From Miscanthus floridulus (Eukaryota; Streptophyta; Magnoliopsida; Poales; Poaceae), in the NCBI RefSeq assembly GCF_019320115.1, contig NC_089591.1, positions 56,110,078 through 56,174,077 on the forward strand: a stretch of 64,000 nt of DNA, written 5' to 3'. Shown here in pieces: positions 12,620 through 25,009 of the stretch. The first letter of the stretch is position 1. Each line of letters opens with the position of its first letter. The notes below the pieces were generated by a model. It worked only from the letters and a program-made list of their open reading frames with translations, ran no database searches and was not told the origin of the DNA. The translations under genes were made by a program, and so were the position numbers.

Positions 12620-13409
12620 CGGGCCACGCACACTAACATACCTCTATAGCCATATATGGTAGTTGATGTCACGGATTATGTATCCGCTTGTATCGATGAA
12701 GTCTAATGCCCATATGAGTGCACTCTCGTGCCTCACAATACCGAAAGAATGGTCGGCCATAGATATAACCTACTAAACGACCACTGCCCCTATTAGTAAT
12801 CCTTATGTAGTATTGGTGTCCTTCTATAGTGAGTTGGCCGAGGTTTTCATTGTAGAAGTCTCAATCATACCCGAGTTGCTCCGTAGCTTGGTCTAGAACG
12901 GCCCACAAGCCACATGCAGTATAGGTAAGGTCCTGTAGTGCAATCTGCATACAGAGAAAAAGAAAAAAAAATTAGAGAATGTTATTACAATAATAAACAA
13001 CAAATAACCACGACTCAGGTATAAATGACCATTTTACCACATCCGTATGGTTGTAGCTTGCAAACCATTCGCTTGCTTGCGGAACGGGGATATCACCATC
13101 ATTCAAAGCAAGTGCCTTGAAGTGCGAGAAATCAGGCACATCATAGCAAATACGTCGAAGTGCCTCTAAACAGATGCGCATGGCACTTAATTGGGCGCTT
13201 ATCACGTCCGGGCTCTGTATTCCCGTCCCTTGGATATGGTTCCGATGATTTGAACCCCTCACAGGGATGAAAAAACTAAGTTCACACGTCTATAGCCGAC
13301 CACTTACATTAGATGTCGTGTTCTCGATGATGTCCAAGATAAAGAACCAGCTAAGTGTTGTTCGCAGTCAATCTATTGGGGATATAGTCTGTGACAAATA
13401 TGCTTGCAA
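12620..13409 (-). pseudogene. CACTA-associated coding remnant, unrecognised
   Basis: Minus-strand exon-like pieces occur at 13262-12972 ('SAMRICLEALRRICYDV', 'ALNDGDIPVPQASEWF') and, past an acceptor-like 'tctgtatgcag', at about 12950-12640 ('ALQDLTYTACGLWAVLD', 'GYIYGRPFFRYCEAREC'). The second piece carries in-frame stops. Composition and orientation fit the CACTA genes on either side. The retrotransposon at 13415 cuts into this region. I do not recognise a family. Confidence 0.4.
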
Positions 13410-13414
13410 CAATG

Positions 13415-14227
13415 TGTTGACACCGTTTTTTGCACGTGTCAAAATAATCGGAGTGGACTAATCGGTAAGGGGAAAGTTATTGAATACTTTGATAGCCGAT
13501 GAAAGTCAGTTTGTAAAGATGGTTGCCGATAGCTGGTAATGGTCGATGGAAAGGTTGATTTGGATTCGGGCGTTGCCGATGAGGTTGGAGGTGTTATTGT
13601 TGATGCCGATGAAGGGAGGCTCGAGGACTACTGCCGATGAAACATGGAGTATGCCGATGAAGGGAGGCTTGAAGACTACTGCCGATGAAATAGGGAATAT
13701 GCCGATGGGAAGGAGGACGGTGAGATTTCCATCGTAATTGAGGCGGATAGGGAAATAGATAGGAGTTGATTTCTTTTTCTATATTTGTTAGGGTATGATT
13801 CATGTAAGAGTTACGTGTTTCCTTAGATATGGGATTGGTGTCCTAGTTGTGTTTGGTTGTGTCTCTTTAGATCAGGGTATAAATATGGAGTAAGGGGCAA
13901 TGTAATAGACATCAATCAATATCAAAACCAATTTTTACTCCTATTTGCATCTACTTACTTTTCGGCGACTTCGTCAATTTGCATATTTTTCCTTTTTTAC
14001 GAGTTCTCATTGATTCGGCGAGCTGCATCGTTTCAGTGCGACCTTCGGCGATTCTCGAGTTCCGCGTGAGCACCTCTTGGCCGTGACTTCCGGGCGTATC
14101 GCTGTTGTCAGGACCAAAGTGTTCGTATCTTCATCCTTGTCGATTAGCAGGTCAAATCGACTGGCATGCTTTGGATATCGATTCGGGTATTAGCCCTTTG
14201 TATTTGTAGATCACTTTTGCATCAACA
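13415..14227 (+). repeat. 5' LTR of Gypsy element 1
   Basis: Starts TGTTGACACC and ends GCATCAACA. It has a TATA-like 'tataaatat' at 13878-13886. An internal tandem region at about 13595-13710 repeats a unit around 'gccgatgaagggaggct' and 'actactgccgatgaaa'. A primer-binding-like segment follows the LTR ('cttttggcacgcccggtggg', 14230-14250). The priming tRNA is not assigned. Confidence 0.95.
13878..13886 (+). promoter_or_regulatory. TATA-like box in 5' LTR
   Basis: 'tataaatat' lies mid-LTR, 5' of 'ggagtaaggggcaatg', as expected for the U3/R junction. The same motif is in the 3' LTR at 25473-25481. Confidence 0.5.
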
Positions 14228-14264
14228 CATCTTTTGGCACGCCCGGTGGGACCAATCAATCAAT

Positions 14265-17200
14265 ATGTTCAATCCCGAGATCGATTCAGGGAACATTATC
14301 GCAGTATCAGAAGAAGATCTCAAGGAAGAACAGAGGCAGGCTATGGAAAAGGCTGTAGAAGAATACAAGCAGCTTTGTCTGAGATCGTTTAGCTTGAACA
14401 AGAGTGGACAAGTCATCCAGAAGCAAGATTTGCCGTTGCCTCGGCAGGTTACCTTTGACTCCAATCCTGGTAAACTTCAAGAGATGGTTAATTCTGCAGT
14501 AAATCATGCTTTGATTAATCATTCCAATGTGCTATCCAATACTGTTCATAATGCTGTGGTTCGAACTCTCAAAGAAGGACAAGCGGCACCACATTACGTT
14601 GGGCCTGCCTATCATCAACCAGAGCCGACATCTGTCAAAACTCCATCGGCTCCTTCGGCCGTTGTGGGTACAGAAGTTACTTCCCCTCCAGTATTGGCAG
14701 GCTCACCTAATATTCAATCTACACCGATACAATCAGATCAGGTACTACCAGGAGGGCGAGTTCAGCTTAATACAGATCTATCGGCATCAGCTATGTCAGG
14801 CCCTGTGTCTCAGAATAGCCAGATTCCTACTAATTGGTGGGGATATGGCATGCCTCCAGAGTCATCTGCTTTCAATCCTAGATTACCTCAAGTGTTTGAT
14901 GCAGTAGGAAGAGCGCCTATACCATCGGCCGTTTCGCCGATGGCTCAAGTGCCTCAATATGCCGCAACTACTTCTGTGCAACCAACTCCAGGAGGTTTCC
15001 AGATGCCTATGGTTCAAACATTCAATTCAAGTCCATCGGCGAGCTTACTGCCGATGCAGCAGAAAGCCCCTGCTATGAGTCAAACTGGGGTTCAGTTCAT
15101 ACCTCAAACCAGTTATAATTATCCAACAATATCAGCAAATTACCAGCCATCGGTAAGTTTTGTACCGATGAGTTCTAATAATGATTGGTCAGGACAGTTA
15201 CCTGTTCAACATACAGTTCAGCGAAATCAGCAGGTTGCAGGGATTCAACAAGGTCATATGCAAGCTGGTTTCCAGAATCAAGCATCGGTAGCCCAGCCGA
15301 TGAATCCTTTCCAACAGGCTAATGGGCCACAAGTAACGGCAAATATGCCGATTGCTGGAGATTGTGGGCTACAAAGATATGTGGAGGGATGTCAGCAGGC
15401 ACCTCCTGTAGAAATTCAACCAGTTCGTCAGCAGGAGGCTGATGCTTTTTGGGCCGATAAGATAGCAGAAATTGTGAAGGACCAGTTTGGTATAAAGCCC
15501 AAGGTCAATACTTATTCTTATCGGACTCCATACCCTCCTGCATACGATTTAATTCCTCTCCCAAATCGGTACAAGGTACCGGATTTCACTAAATTCTCTG
15601 GGCAAGATGATACATCAACAATGGAACATGTCAATCGCTTCATTATTCAATGTGGAGAGGCAGCTAACAGAGATGAATTAAGAGTTCGATTATTTTCATC
15701 ATCTTTGTCTGGATCAGCATTTACATGGTTCATTTCATTACCACCAAATTCTATTATTACTTGGGTTGATCTAGAAAAATAATTCCATAAGTATTTCTTT
15801 GCTGGAATCCATGAAAAGAAGCTTACCGATTTAGTAAAATTGAGACAGCGTAATGATGAATCGGTAGAGAGCTTTGTACAAAGGCTACGAGATGTAAAAA
15901 ATAAGTGCTACAGCCTGGTGCTGGATGATCGGCAGCTTGCCGATCTGGCTTTCCAAGGGTTATTGCCACATCTTAAAGACAGATATGCTTCTCAGGAGTT
16001 TGAAAGCCTCAGTCATCTTGTGCAAAGGATCTCTGATCAAGATACTAGGGTTTTTGAACCTAAAAAAAACTGGAGTAAAAAGGTATCATTTGTTGAAGAA
16101 GTAGGAGATTCTGACTCTGATGAAGAACCAGTTATCGGCTTAGCTGAGTGGGTTAAGAATAAAAAGCCAATATCATGTCCCTTTGGTAAAAAAGAGCCAG
16201 AAAAGTTTACCTTTGATATCACCAAGGCCGATAAAATATTTGATCTTCTGCTTCAAGAGGGCCAAATTAAGCTATCACCTAATCATGTGATCCCATCGGT
16301 AGAAGAGTTGAAGAAGATTTTGTACTGCAAATGGCACAATGCAACTTCACACAGTACAAATGAGTACAAGGTATTCAGGCAACAGTTACAATCGGCTATT
16401 GAATCTGGGAGAATTAAGTTTGGTACTTCCAAGACCCAGAAGCCGATGAAAATTGATCAACACCCTTTTCCAGCAAATATGTTGGATGCCAAAGGAAAGA
16501 CCAAGGTATTGACGTCAGAGGCTGCTGAGAAAAACGCGTCAGTGGACCCCCAACATCGGATAACTACCGATGATGCAAAGAGTAAGGGTTTGCTAGGAGA
16601 AAGCAGTAGTTCTAAAAATCCTCCTCGACCTGGCATTGTGATTACTCATCGAAGGCAGCAGGAGGGTTGGCGTCAACGTAATGACCGATATCGACAACAA
16701 CAAGAAATGAGACGTCAGGAAGAATGGAATCGACATAAAGATCATTGGAGATGTCCGTTTTTCATCCATTGCTGGGAAGAAGGTATTAAATTGCCAACTG
16801 TTGAAAATTGCCCTGAGTGTAATGGTTATTACGGAGTCAATCGTTCAGAAAGGAGGTTTCAACTTGGTAATCAGGGTTTGTCTATCAATGAGCCGATCAG
16901 AGGCAGAGCATCAGTGCATGATTGGCTGGGGGGCAGACTTAGTGTACATGAGAGGCTTGGTAAACGCGCTGGATATTTTCCAAGGAATCAAGAGGAGCTT
17001 GAGGAGATGGCAAACGCAAGAGTTCCTGATGAGGAAATATTCTACAGGGACCCTAATATACGTCGTGTAGAACCAACTAGGACTTGTTATCAGCCGGTTT
17101 GGAAAACCAAGTTTCCTTGGTGGTGCCCAGAGGGTCTGACAAAGACGCAGAGAAGGAGGATGCAACGTGAGCGTCAGGAGGATTTATACCAAGAGGAAAA

Positions 17201-17867
17201 TTCCTCCAATGAAAGGCCTGGTCATCAGCAGTGGCAGGTAAAACACAAAAATAAGGGTCCATCGGCAGATGTTAATATGGTATTCATGTTGCCGATGGAG
17301 TTTTTGGCACTATCTGATAATGAGGAAGAAGTTGTTCTCTCTGATCAAGTAGCTCAGTTAACACTAGATCCAATGATGGCTGTTTTTGAGAAACCTACCG
17401 ATGACGAGAGACAGCATCTTAAGGCTTTATTTGTGAAGGGCAGAGTTGATGGGCAGCCTGTGTCTAAGGTACTTATTGATGGAGGGGCTGCGATTAATAT
17501 TATGCCTTATGTGATGTATCGGAAACTTGGTAAGGGGGATCAAGACTTGACCAAAACCGATATGATGTTGAAAGATTTTGAAGGCAATGTGTCACCGGCT
17601 AAAGGGGCAGTGTGCGTTGAATTGACCATCGGCAGCAAAACCTTGCCAACGACGTTCTTTGTTATCAACGGCAAGGGTGCATATAATCTGCTTCTAGGGA
17701 GGGATTGGATTCATGCTAATTGTTGTGTTCCTTCTACAATGCATCAATGCCTCGTACAGTGGATTGGGGATAAGATTGAGGTCGTCCCTGGTGATTCTTC
17801 TTATATCATCGCATCGGCAGAATCAGATACTTATGAGCGAACTAAATGCATATCAGGAGAAGCTTAG
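14265..17867 (+). pseudogene. gag-protease of Gypsy element 1 (stop-interrupted)
   Basis: The start is set at the ATG at 14265, shortly after the primer site. The upstream frame lies in the LTR. The first 500 residues are Gln/Pro/Ser-rich, followed by the retrotransposon gag core ('FSGQDDTSTMEHVNRFI', 'FTWFISLPPNSI'). An in-frame TAA at 15780-15782 breaks the gag core, and the same frame reopens immediately. Downstream come a CxxC-type region ('CPFFIHC...CPECN', near 16750-16820) and an aspartic protease with 'LIDGGAAINIMP' (near 17470) and 'LLLGRDWIH'. The DGG form is usual in this lineage. A TAG at 17865-17867 ends the frame, with a frameshift close to 17936-17941 before RT. Confidence 0.9.
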
Positions 17868-17941
17868 GAAAAAGAGTTCCTTAGAGTTGCTGATTATGAA
17901 ATTCCACCGATCCAAGCAGTCGGTTCTGAAGAGGAGTTTTA

Positions 17942-19123
17942 ATGGATAGGTTTGCCGATGATGGAAAATTAGGTCAAGGGTTCACATCGGCAGATGATTT
18001 AGTAGAAGTAGATATCGGTGATGGTGATAGGTCAAGACCTACTTTTATTAGTGCTAAGTTAGATTCCAAGTGTAAGCAGTGAATAATAGATTTGTTAAAA
18101 GAGTATAAAGATTGTTTTGCTTGGGATTATACTGAGATGCCTGGATTAGACCGATCGATAGTTGAACATCGGTTACCTATCAAATCTGGATTTCGGCCAC
18201 ATCAGCAGCCAGCGCGCCGATGCAACCCTAATGTACTTCCTGACATTAAGGCCGAAATAACTAAATTAATTGAAGCAAAGTTTATTCGGCAATGTCGATA
18301 CGCAGAGTGGATCTCTAATGTGGTTCCTGTTTATAAGAAAAATGGAAAACTTCATGTCTGTATTGATTTCAGGAATCTCAACAAAGCCACACCGATGGAT
18401 GGTTATCCAATGCCGATTGCTGATTTGTTGATTGATGCTGCGGCTGGACATCAAATTATCAGCTTCATGGATGGTAATGCAGGTTACAATCAAATATTCA
18501 TGGCTGAGGAAGATATTCCCAAGACTGCTTTCAGATGTCCAGGACATGTGGGGTTGTTCGAGTGGATAGTCATGACGTTTGGTTTGAAAAATGCCGGTGC
18601 TACTTATCAAAGGGCTATGAACTTTATTTTTCATGAGTACATCGGCACATTAGTGGAGATCTACATTGATGATGTAGTGATTAAGTCTGGAGATATCACA
18701 GCACATTTAGCCGATCTACGAAAGATACTGGAGTGCACAAGGAAGCATGGATTGAAGATGAATCCTAATAAATGTGCATTCGGTGTATCGGTAGGACAAT
18801 TCTTGGGTTTTATGGTGCATCAGCGGGGCATTGAAATCAGTAGGAAGTCTATTGATGCAATTAACAAGGTGATTGCTCCTGCCAATAAGACTGAATTGCA
18901 ATCTTTGATCGGTAAGATTAATTTCATTAGAAAATTCATATCTAATCTGTCGGGTAAGATCAAGGCTTTCAGCCCACTACTTAAATTGAAAGCTGATCAG
19001 GAATTTGTATGGGGAGTTGAACAGCAATTAGCCCTTGATGAAATTAAGAAATATTTATCAAAATCCTCCAGTGCTAGTTCCACCTCAACATGGGAAGCCT
19101 TTCAGGTTATATTTGTCAGCTGA
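17942..19123 (+). pseudogene. Reverse transcriptase of Gypsy element 1
   Basis: The frame runs from 17942, through a TGA at 18080-18082, into the RT domain. Motifs in order are 'VPVYKKNGKLHVCIDFRNLN', 'MDGNAGYNQI', 'FGLKNAGATYQRAM' and the catalytic 'YIDDVV' (near 18665). RNA-directed DNA synthesis of the element's genome is its known role. An extra A in the run at 19060-19063 shifts the frame just before the first RNase H, so a full polyprotein cannot be read. Confidence 0.93.
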
Positions 19124-21179
19124 TGATACAGTTATCGGTTCAGCTCTTATTCAAGAATTTGAAGGGAAAGAACGTGTTATTTATTATTTGAGCAGAAGAT
19201 TAGTGGATGCTGAGACGAGGTATTCGGCTATCGAAAAATTGTGTCTGTGCTTATACTTTTCTTGTGTCAAATTAAGGCATTATTTGTTATCTGCCAAATG
19301 TACGGTCATATGAAAAGACGATGTGGTCAAGTATATGCTGTCGATGCCGATATTAAGTGGTAGAATCGGCAAATGGATTTTAGCATTATCAGAATTTGAA
19401 CTACGCTACAAATCAACTAAGGCAGTTAAAGGGCAAGTGATGGCTGATTTTGTCACTCAGCATTGTAATACGGTGGACTCTCTGGGGATTGCTCTCTGGA
19501 CACTTTTCTTCGATGGGTCCATATGTGGTGAAGGAGCAGGTATCGGCATTGTGTTAATTTCACCTCAAGGGAGGAAGTATGAGTTTTCATTGCCGATTGT
19601 TGCTACAGCGACAAACAATCAAGCTGAATACCAAGCCTTGATAAAAGGGTTAGAATTGCTAAAGGAGATACGTGCCGATGTTGTTGAAATCTTTGGTGAT
19701 TCTATGCTAGTTATAAATCAATTGGCTGGAATTTATGAATGCCGAAGTGAAGCTTTGATTTCGTATTATGAAAGATGTTTGCAATTGTTGAAAGGATTTA
19801 GAGATTTTCGTCTTGAACATATTTCTCGATTGCATAATGAGGAAGCTAATCGACTAGCTCAGCATGCTTCAGGGTATCAGCCTATTCAGGAAGTGCTAAC
19901 ATCGGCAGTTGATACCGATGACTGGAGGAAAGAGATTGTCGATTATTTAAAGGATCCATATAGAAAGGTTGAGAGACGTATAAGGTTCCAAGCTACCAAA
20001 TATGTGCTCCTTGATGATGAATTATACTATCGAACTATAGATGGAGTTTTACTCAGATGTGTTAGCAATGATGAATCGAAAAGCTTGATGGGTGAAATTC
20101 ATGAAGGAGTATGTGGGGCACATCAATCGGCTTTCAAGATGAAATGGATGAGCAGAAGGAATGGGTACTATTGGCCGACTATTCTTGAAGATTGTTTTAA
20201 ATATTTTAAGGGATGCCAGGGGTGTCAAAAGTTTGGTAATATTCAAAGAGCGCCTGCATCGGCTATGAATCCTATAATCAAACCATGGCCGTTCCGGGGA
20301 TGGGCTATTGATCTCATTGGTCAGATTTATCCGCCATCGAGTAAAGGACATAAATTTATTCTGGTTGCTACCGATTATTTCACAAAGTGGGTTGAGGCAA
20401 TTCCTTTAAAAAAGGTGACATCAGTCAATATGATTGATTTTGTGAAAGAGCATATTGTTTACCGATTTGGTATTCCTCAGACTATCACTACCGATCAGGG
20501 TACTATGTTTACATCAGGAGAATTTGATGAGTTTGCTGTAGGTATGGGAATTAAAATTTTAAATTCTTCTCCATATTATGCTCAAGCTAATGGTCAAGCT
20601 GAGGCTTCTAACAAAGGGATCATCAAACTCATTAAGCGCAAAATTGAAGAAAATCCTAGGAGGTGGCATACAATATTAAATGAAGCCTTGTGGTCATATC
20701 GGATGTCATGTCATGGTGCAACCAAAGTAACGCCTTATCAGTTAGTATATGGACACGATGCAGTATTACCTTGGGAAATTAAGGTTGGCTCTAGACGAAT
20801 ACGTTCTCAAAATCAGCTGACAGCCGATGATTATAATACTCTTATGAAGGATGAGTTGGAAGATGTGGCGGGTCATCGGTTAAGGGCTTTAGTTAGTATC
20901 GAAGAAAATAAGAAAAGAGTAGCTAGATGGTATGACAAGAAGGTGAAAGTAAAAGAGTTTACCGATGGAGATCTGGTCTGGAAATTGATTTTACCGATTG
21001 GGACTAAAAGTTCAAAGTTTGGAAAGTGGTCTCCTAATTGGGAAGGTCCATATCGGATAAATCAGTCTGTTCCTGGTAATGCATATATTTTAGAAACCCT
21101 CGAAGGGGTTGTGTTTCCCAGAGCGTTAAATGGAAAATATTTAAAGAAATATTACCCTAGTATCTGGACAGATGCATAA
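19064..21179 (+). pseudogene. RNase H, second RNase H and integrase of Gypsy element 1
   Basis: After the frameshift come the RT-linked RNase H ('LYLSADDTVIGSAL', 'YYLSRRLVDAETRYSAIEKL'), an in-frame TGA at 19311-19313, then a second RNase H ('FFDGS', 'NNQAEYQALIKGL', 'FGDSMLVINQLAG'). Integrase follows. It has a zinc-binding segment ('GCQGCQKFG'), the catalytic triad in 'AIDLIG', 'TTDQGT' and 'NGQAEASNK', and a C-terminal domain ending 'YYPSIWTDA'. The 618-codon part from 19323 is fully open. Its stop is 85 bp from the stop of the antisense gene, so the two genes converge tail to tail. Confidence 0.93.
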
Positions 21180-21264
21180 AAGTATAAGTGCCGATAACAG
21201 TACTATCGGCTAGAATTATGCAAGGGTGTCAATGTCTCATAAAGTGCCGATACAATAAATAAGA

Positions 21265-24200
21265 TTACACGTTCAACAAGGATTGGATAGCTAATATCGC
21301 ACGCAGGCGAATCTGGTCGGCTTCCTCCATTTCTTTGATATCGTCATCGGCAGCACCCTCCACAGGCTTGAGTCTTTTCTTCATGGCTAAAGCTTTGCGA
21401 GCTTGGATATCTCTTTCTTGCTGAAGGGCTTTGACGGCATTGGGTAGCTGGCTTTCTTCTTGTTGAGCATGAGTTAAGGCTGCATCGATTTCTTTCAATT
21501 CAGCCAATAGAGCTACCTTCCTTGCTGATAGATCCAAGATTTTCTGCTTAAGTGCAGCACCCGAAGTCTGCAAGTTGACGATGCCTTTGTGCTTCTCATC
21601 AGCGATTTGTTTCAGTTGTAGCATCTCTTCTTTAAGTTGAGCTTGAGCTGCTCTATCGGCAATGCGCTGAGCAGCCCGTTGATATTGCAGTTGGCGGCTT
21701 TCTAAGTGAGCTGCTGGGAAGAGTATTTCTTCAACATCGGCAGGGACCTGGCCACGAATTGTTTTGAAAATTGCCTTTGCGGGGTCCGAGTCATCTACCA
21801 GTTGGGCGGTACCTTGCTGTAGCAAGTTCAGGAGGGTTTCCAACTTGGATTTAGTCTCTGCCGATATTGTTCCCAGTGCAAGGGAAGAACTTGTTTCCTC
21901 TCCATCGTCGTCAGAAATGTCAATGGCAAAGGAAAATAGGCTGTTCGGGGAATCTTGTTCCTGAGAGAGAGAAAAGGAGATCAGTTAGGGGTAAGTATGA
22001 GTATTGTAAAATCAGATAGGTTGATTGGTTTACCTGTTTCAAGGCAATTTCCTGTGCTTGACTGGAGGAAGCAACCTGGAGTATGTCGTGTGGGGGATCG
22101 GCTGAGCTTACCAATGGGATATCCTCTGTGACTTCATCGGTGGTGGGCTCTTGAGGTATGATGACCGATGATATTGGGGCAGATGTTGGGATTGGCATAG
22201 ACCTTTGTCGTTTTGGCTGTGCTTCAGTATCTGTTAAAGCTTTGCGCTTTGCTTGGGCATCGGCAATGATTGGCTGGGGGGCATCGACACTTGTTGGTTG
22301 TGAAGCTTGGACATCTGGTACGTTTGCCGATGTACCCAATTGTTGCTGCAAAACAAGTGTAAGATATGATATTTAACAGATAAAATGTGAAGTCAAGAAG
22401 CTACCTCTGAAGGTTCATCGAAAGAAGTGGTGCTTGATATCGGCGGAATTGCCGATGACGATCCAGTAGCGGCTCTTACCCCCTGATGATTAAGGTTAAT
22501 ACAGTTTGTGATCGGCATAAGTGAAAATAAACAAGGTTGTTACCTTAAATGCTTTGACCAAGGTTGTAGCAGCGGCCGATGGAGTAGCCCTGGATGTAGC
22601 CAATTTGGACTTAGAAGTGATGGTCTTGGTACGAATCTTCTGGTGGGTCAAAGCGGCTAAGGTGGGAGCGTTGTAGCCGATCGGCGATGTTGGGGAAACA
22701 GGCCGGAGATTGAAGGGTTTCCCACTTTTGCTCACCGATGGTGCTAGGTTGTTGACCTATTACAAGAGAATCAGTTACTGATATATGAAGGGAAAAGCAG
22801 AAGGGAGTTAAAGGAAACTTACCGCGTCGTCAGGGATGGCATATTCAGGGTCGATCATGTGCCGATATGTGTGAGCAGAAGTTGCGAACAGTTGTTCTTT
22901 CCACTCTCGCCACCATTGCTTGTATGACTCGGTGATGAAAGATATTGGTGTCCAGGTGGATATATCAACATCTGTAGTATCGGCATCGGGGGAGAGTTGT
23001 ACTACCTTGTTCCAATCTGTTCCACAGGTGATTGTTTCCCTGGGTTTGATCACATCGGCAAAGCAGAGTTTGATTGGCAGTTGCCCAAAAGCCAATTGGC
23101 GGGATACTGCCGATGGGTTGTAAAATTCATATGTAATGTTGGTGTTTTTCCCGCTGCCGAATGTGTTTACTGGAATCGCCCTGGGAGTGATGATAGCCAT
23201 CATGAGCTCATTATCTTGATTCAGAGTGTCATCGGCAAAGTTGAAAAGAAGGGGGAATCTGTTTTCTTCGTCAATATAAGGCACCCAGGCCCTATGATCA
23301 CGAGAAAGACCATTGTAGAAGCTTTGAAAGAATCTGCCGATTTGGTCTTCGTTGGCTTCTGTTCCAGGAAGGACAATTATGGCTTCACCAAAATTGAGGG
23401 GTGAGCGTGTTGCCGATTCATCATCCCCAAGCACATAGTCTTCAGCAATTTCTCGTGGGAATTGTTGAGCAAAAAAGTCCCATTGCAAACGTTTGTGCAT
23501 ATGGGCATTCAGCCACATGTTGATAAACCACCACGGGCCTCCCAGGTTGCCGATGGGTTCGCCAAGCAAAAGTTTCTGAGACACTTGATGAAGGAGATGA
23601 TAAGTGGAGCTCAGAAGGTATCGGCCAAGAGGAAACCTTACGCCATTAGCCAAAAGTTCAGCTGCAGGGAGGAAGGCGTTGGTTGGTCCTACTGATCGAC
23701 CACAGAAGATAAATTTTTCTAACCACATATTCAGCAATGTGGCATGTTCCCTCTGGCTAAGTGTCCCGGTTTTCTGGTATTCTTGAATATATCCTGTCCA
23801 ACCGCCGATGTTACGGGTATTCACCCTATATTCAGACTTTCTACCATAGATGGAGCCTTCATCGGCAGTTGAGATGTCCAAGCCAGTAAGCATGTGGATA
23901 TCGGCAAGGGTAGGAGTAGCTGGGCCATGTCCAAACATAAAAGTATTGGTCGTGTCTGACCAGAAATAAGCAGCTGCAATTATCATTGATTCATTTTTCT
24001 GCATATCGGCAATAGAGAGCCTAATGCATTGGTCTAACCTTCGTTCTGCCCAGTATACTTGCATCGATCTATTGACCCTCAAGTACCAATCTTTCCACCC
24101 TTTGGTGGTTTTGGGCCAAGATCGGAATGTGTCTTTCCACAAATTCAGAGAGAAATTTTGGGCTCTAAAGGGGATTCTGTTAACCTCTGCATTGATCAGA

Positions 24201-24529
24201 TCGGTTGGATCTGGGTTGCCCATTGGTCCAAGGCATTGGACGTGCGGCTAATCGGTTGGGATAATTAATTTGTTGCGCAGTTCCTAAGGTTATGGAATCC
24301 AGAAGACAGAAGAAAGGAAAAATCACCAACTGAATGAATTTGCAAAAAGATCAAAGTAAAAGGTAATGGAAGTGGGGCGAACCGCGGGGACGTCGAAGTT
24401 GATGGCCATTGTCTTGAGGAAGGTGGAGGTACGAGCCGGAAACTTGAAGTTAGCGCCGGAGAAGGGTTCTTGTTGGTTGAGGTCGCGCGGTTGTTCGTCG
24501 GAGTCGCCGCCGGAGAGAGAGAATGCCAA
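21265..24529 (-). CDS. Antisense six-exon plant mobile domain gene carried by Gypsy element 1
   Basis: Exons on the minus strand, all joined in phase 0: 24529-24383, 24247-22823, 22756-22544, 22482-22405, 22345-22034 and 21960-21265, about 955 residues. Donors of exons 2-5 are GTAAGT, GTAACA, GTAGCT and GTAAAC, and the acceptors end in tag, cag, cag and cag. Donor 1 (GTTCGC) is weak, so translation might instead start at the ATG at 24223. Exon 2 carries a plant mobile domain ('YFWSDTTNTFMFGHG', 'PTLADIHMLTGLDI', 'LGGPWWFINMWLNAH'). Later exons are Ser/Thr/Pro-rich, and exon 6 forms a coiled coil ('QAQLKEEMLQLKQIADEK'). No stop or frameshift occurs in any exon, unlike the sense genes. Plant mobile domains occur in host silencing factors (MAIN, MAIL1) and in transposons. 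The function here is unknown. Confidence 0.85.
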
Positions 24530-24571
24530 GGATTGGAGGCTGAAGGTAGAAAATGAGGGTTCCGGAGAAAT

Positions 24572-24580
24572 CTATTTATA
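24572..24580 (-). promoter_or_regulatory. TATA box of the antisense gene
   Basis: On the minus strand this reads TATAAATAG, a canonical plant TATA box, about 45 nt upstream of the exon 1 ATG at 24529. It lies inside the element and outside the LTR, so the antisense gene would have its own promoter and a very short leader. Confidence 0.6.
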
Positions 24581-25009
24581 AGCCGCCCAGAATAAGGGTA
24601 TTTTGGACTTATCTCTATGTCGCGCGCATATAGGTCAAGGCGGTTCAGAGGGATATGGTAACTGTTCGCGCGATAATCAGGGGATTGTACAGATGAGTTG
24701 ATAACAAGTAATCATGACTTGGAAGGGATATCGATACATGATATTTTAATTCTGAAAATGGCAGCATTATCATGTTAAGATCTTGCCGATGGGTTATTGT
24801 TTCGGTATCTTAACCATAATCAAGGCAAGAGTGGTTGGCGATTGTGCGATATTTACTGAAGTGTGTGAATCAAGATTAGATTTGATTGGATTTGATAACA
24901 AATCAAGTTTTGGCTTGGAGAATGAGTTACGGTAATCGGGCAAAGGCAAGCGTTATCTGGAGTAAATTTCGGAGCATTAATGGTTTTATACTCCGAAATT
25001 GGGGGCATG

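Noticed and set aside
22920..23404. Plus-strand frames inside the antisense gene
   Set aside because: They are shadows opposite the long mobile-domain exon and have no motifs of their own.
22808..24223. A host aminotransferase-like gene
   Set aside because: Plant mobile domain proteins are often mislabelled that way. This frame lies inside a retrotransposon bounded by LTRs and a target duplication, so it is a passenger gene.
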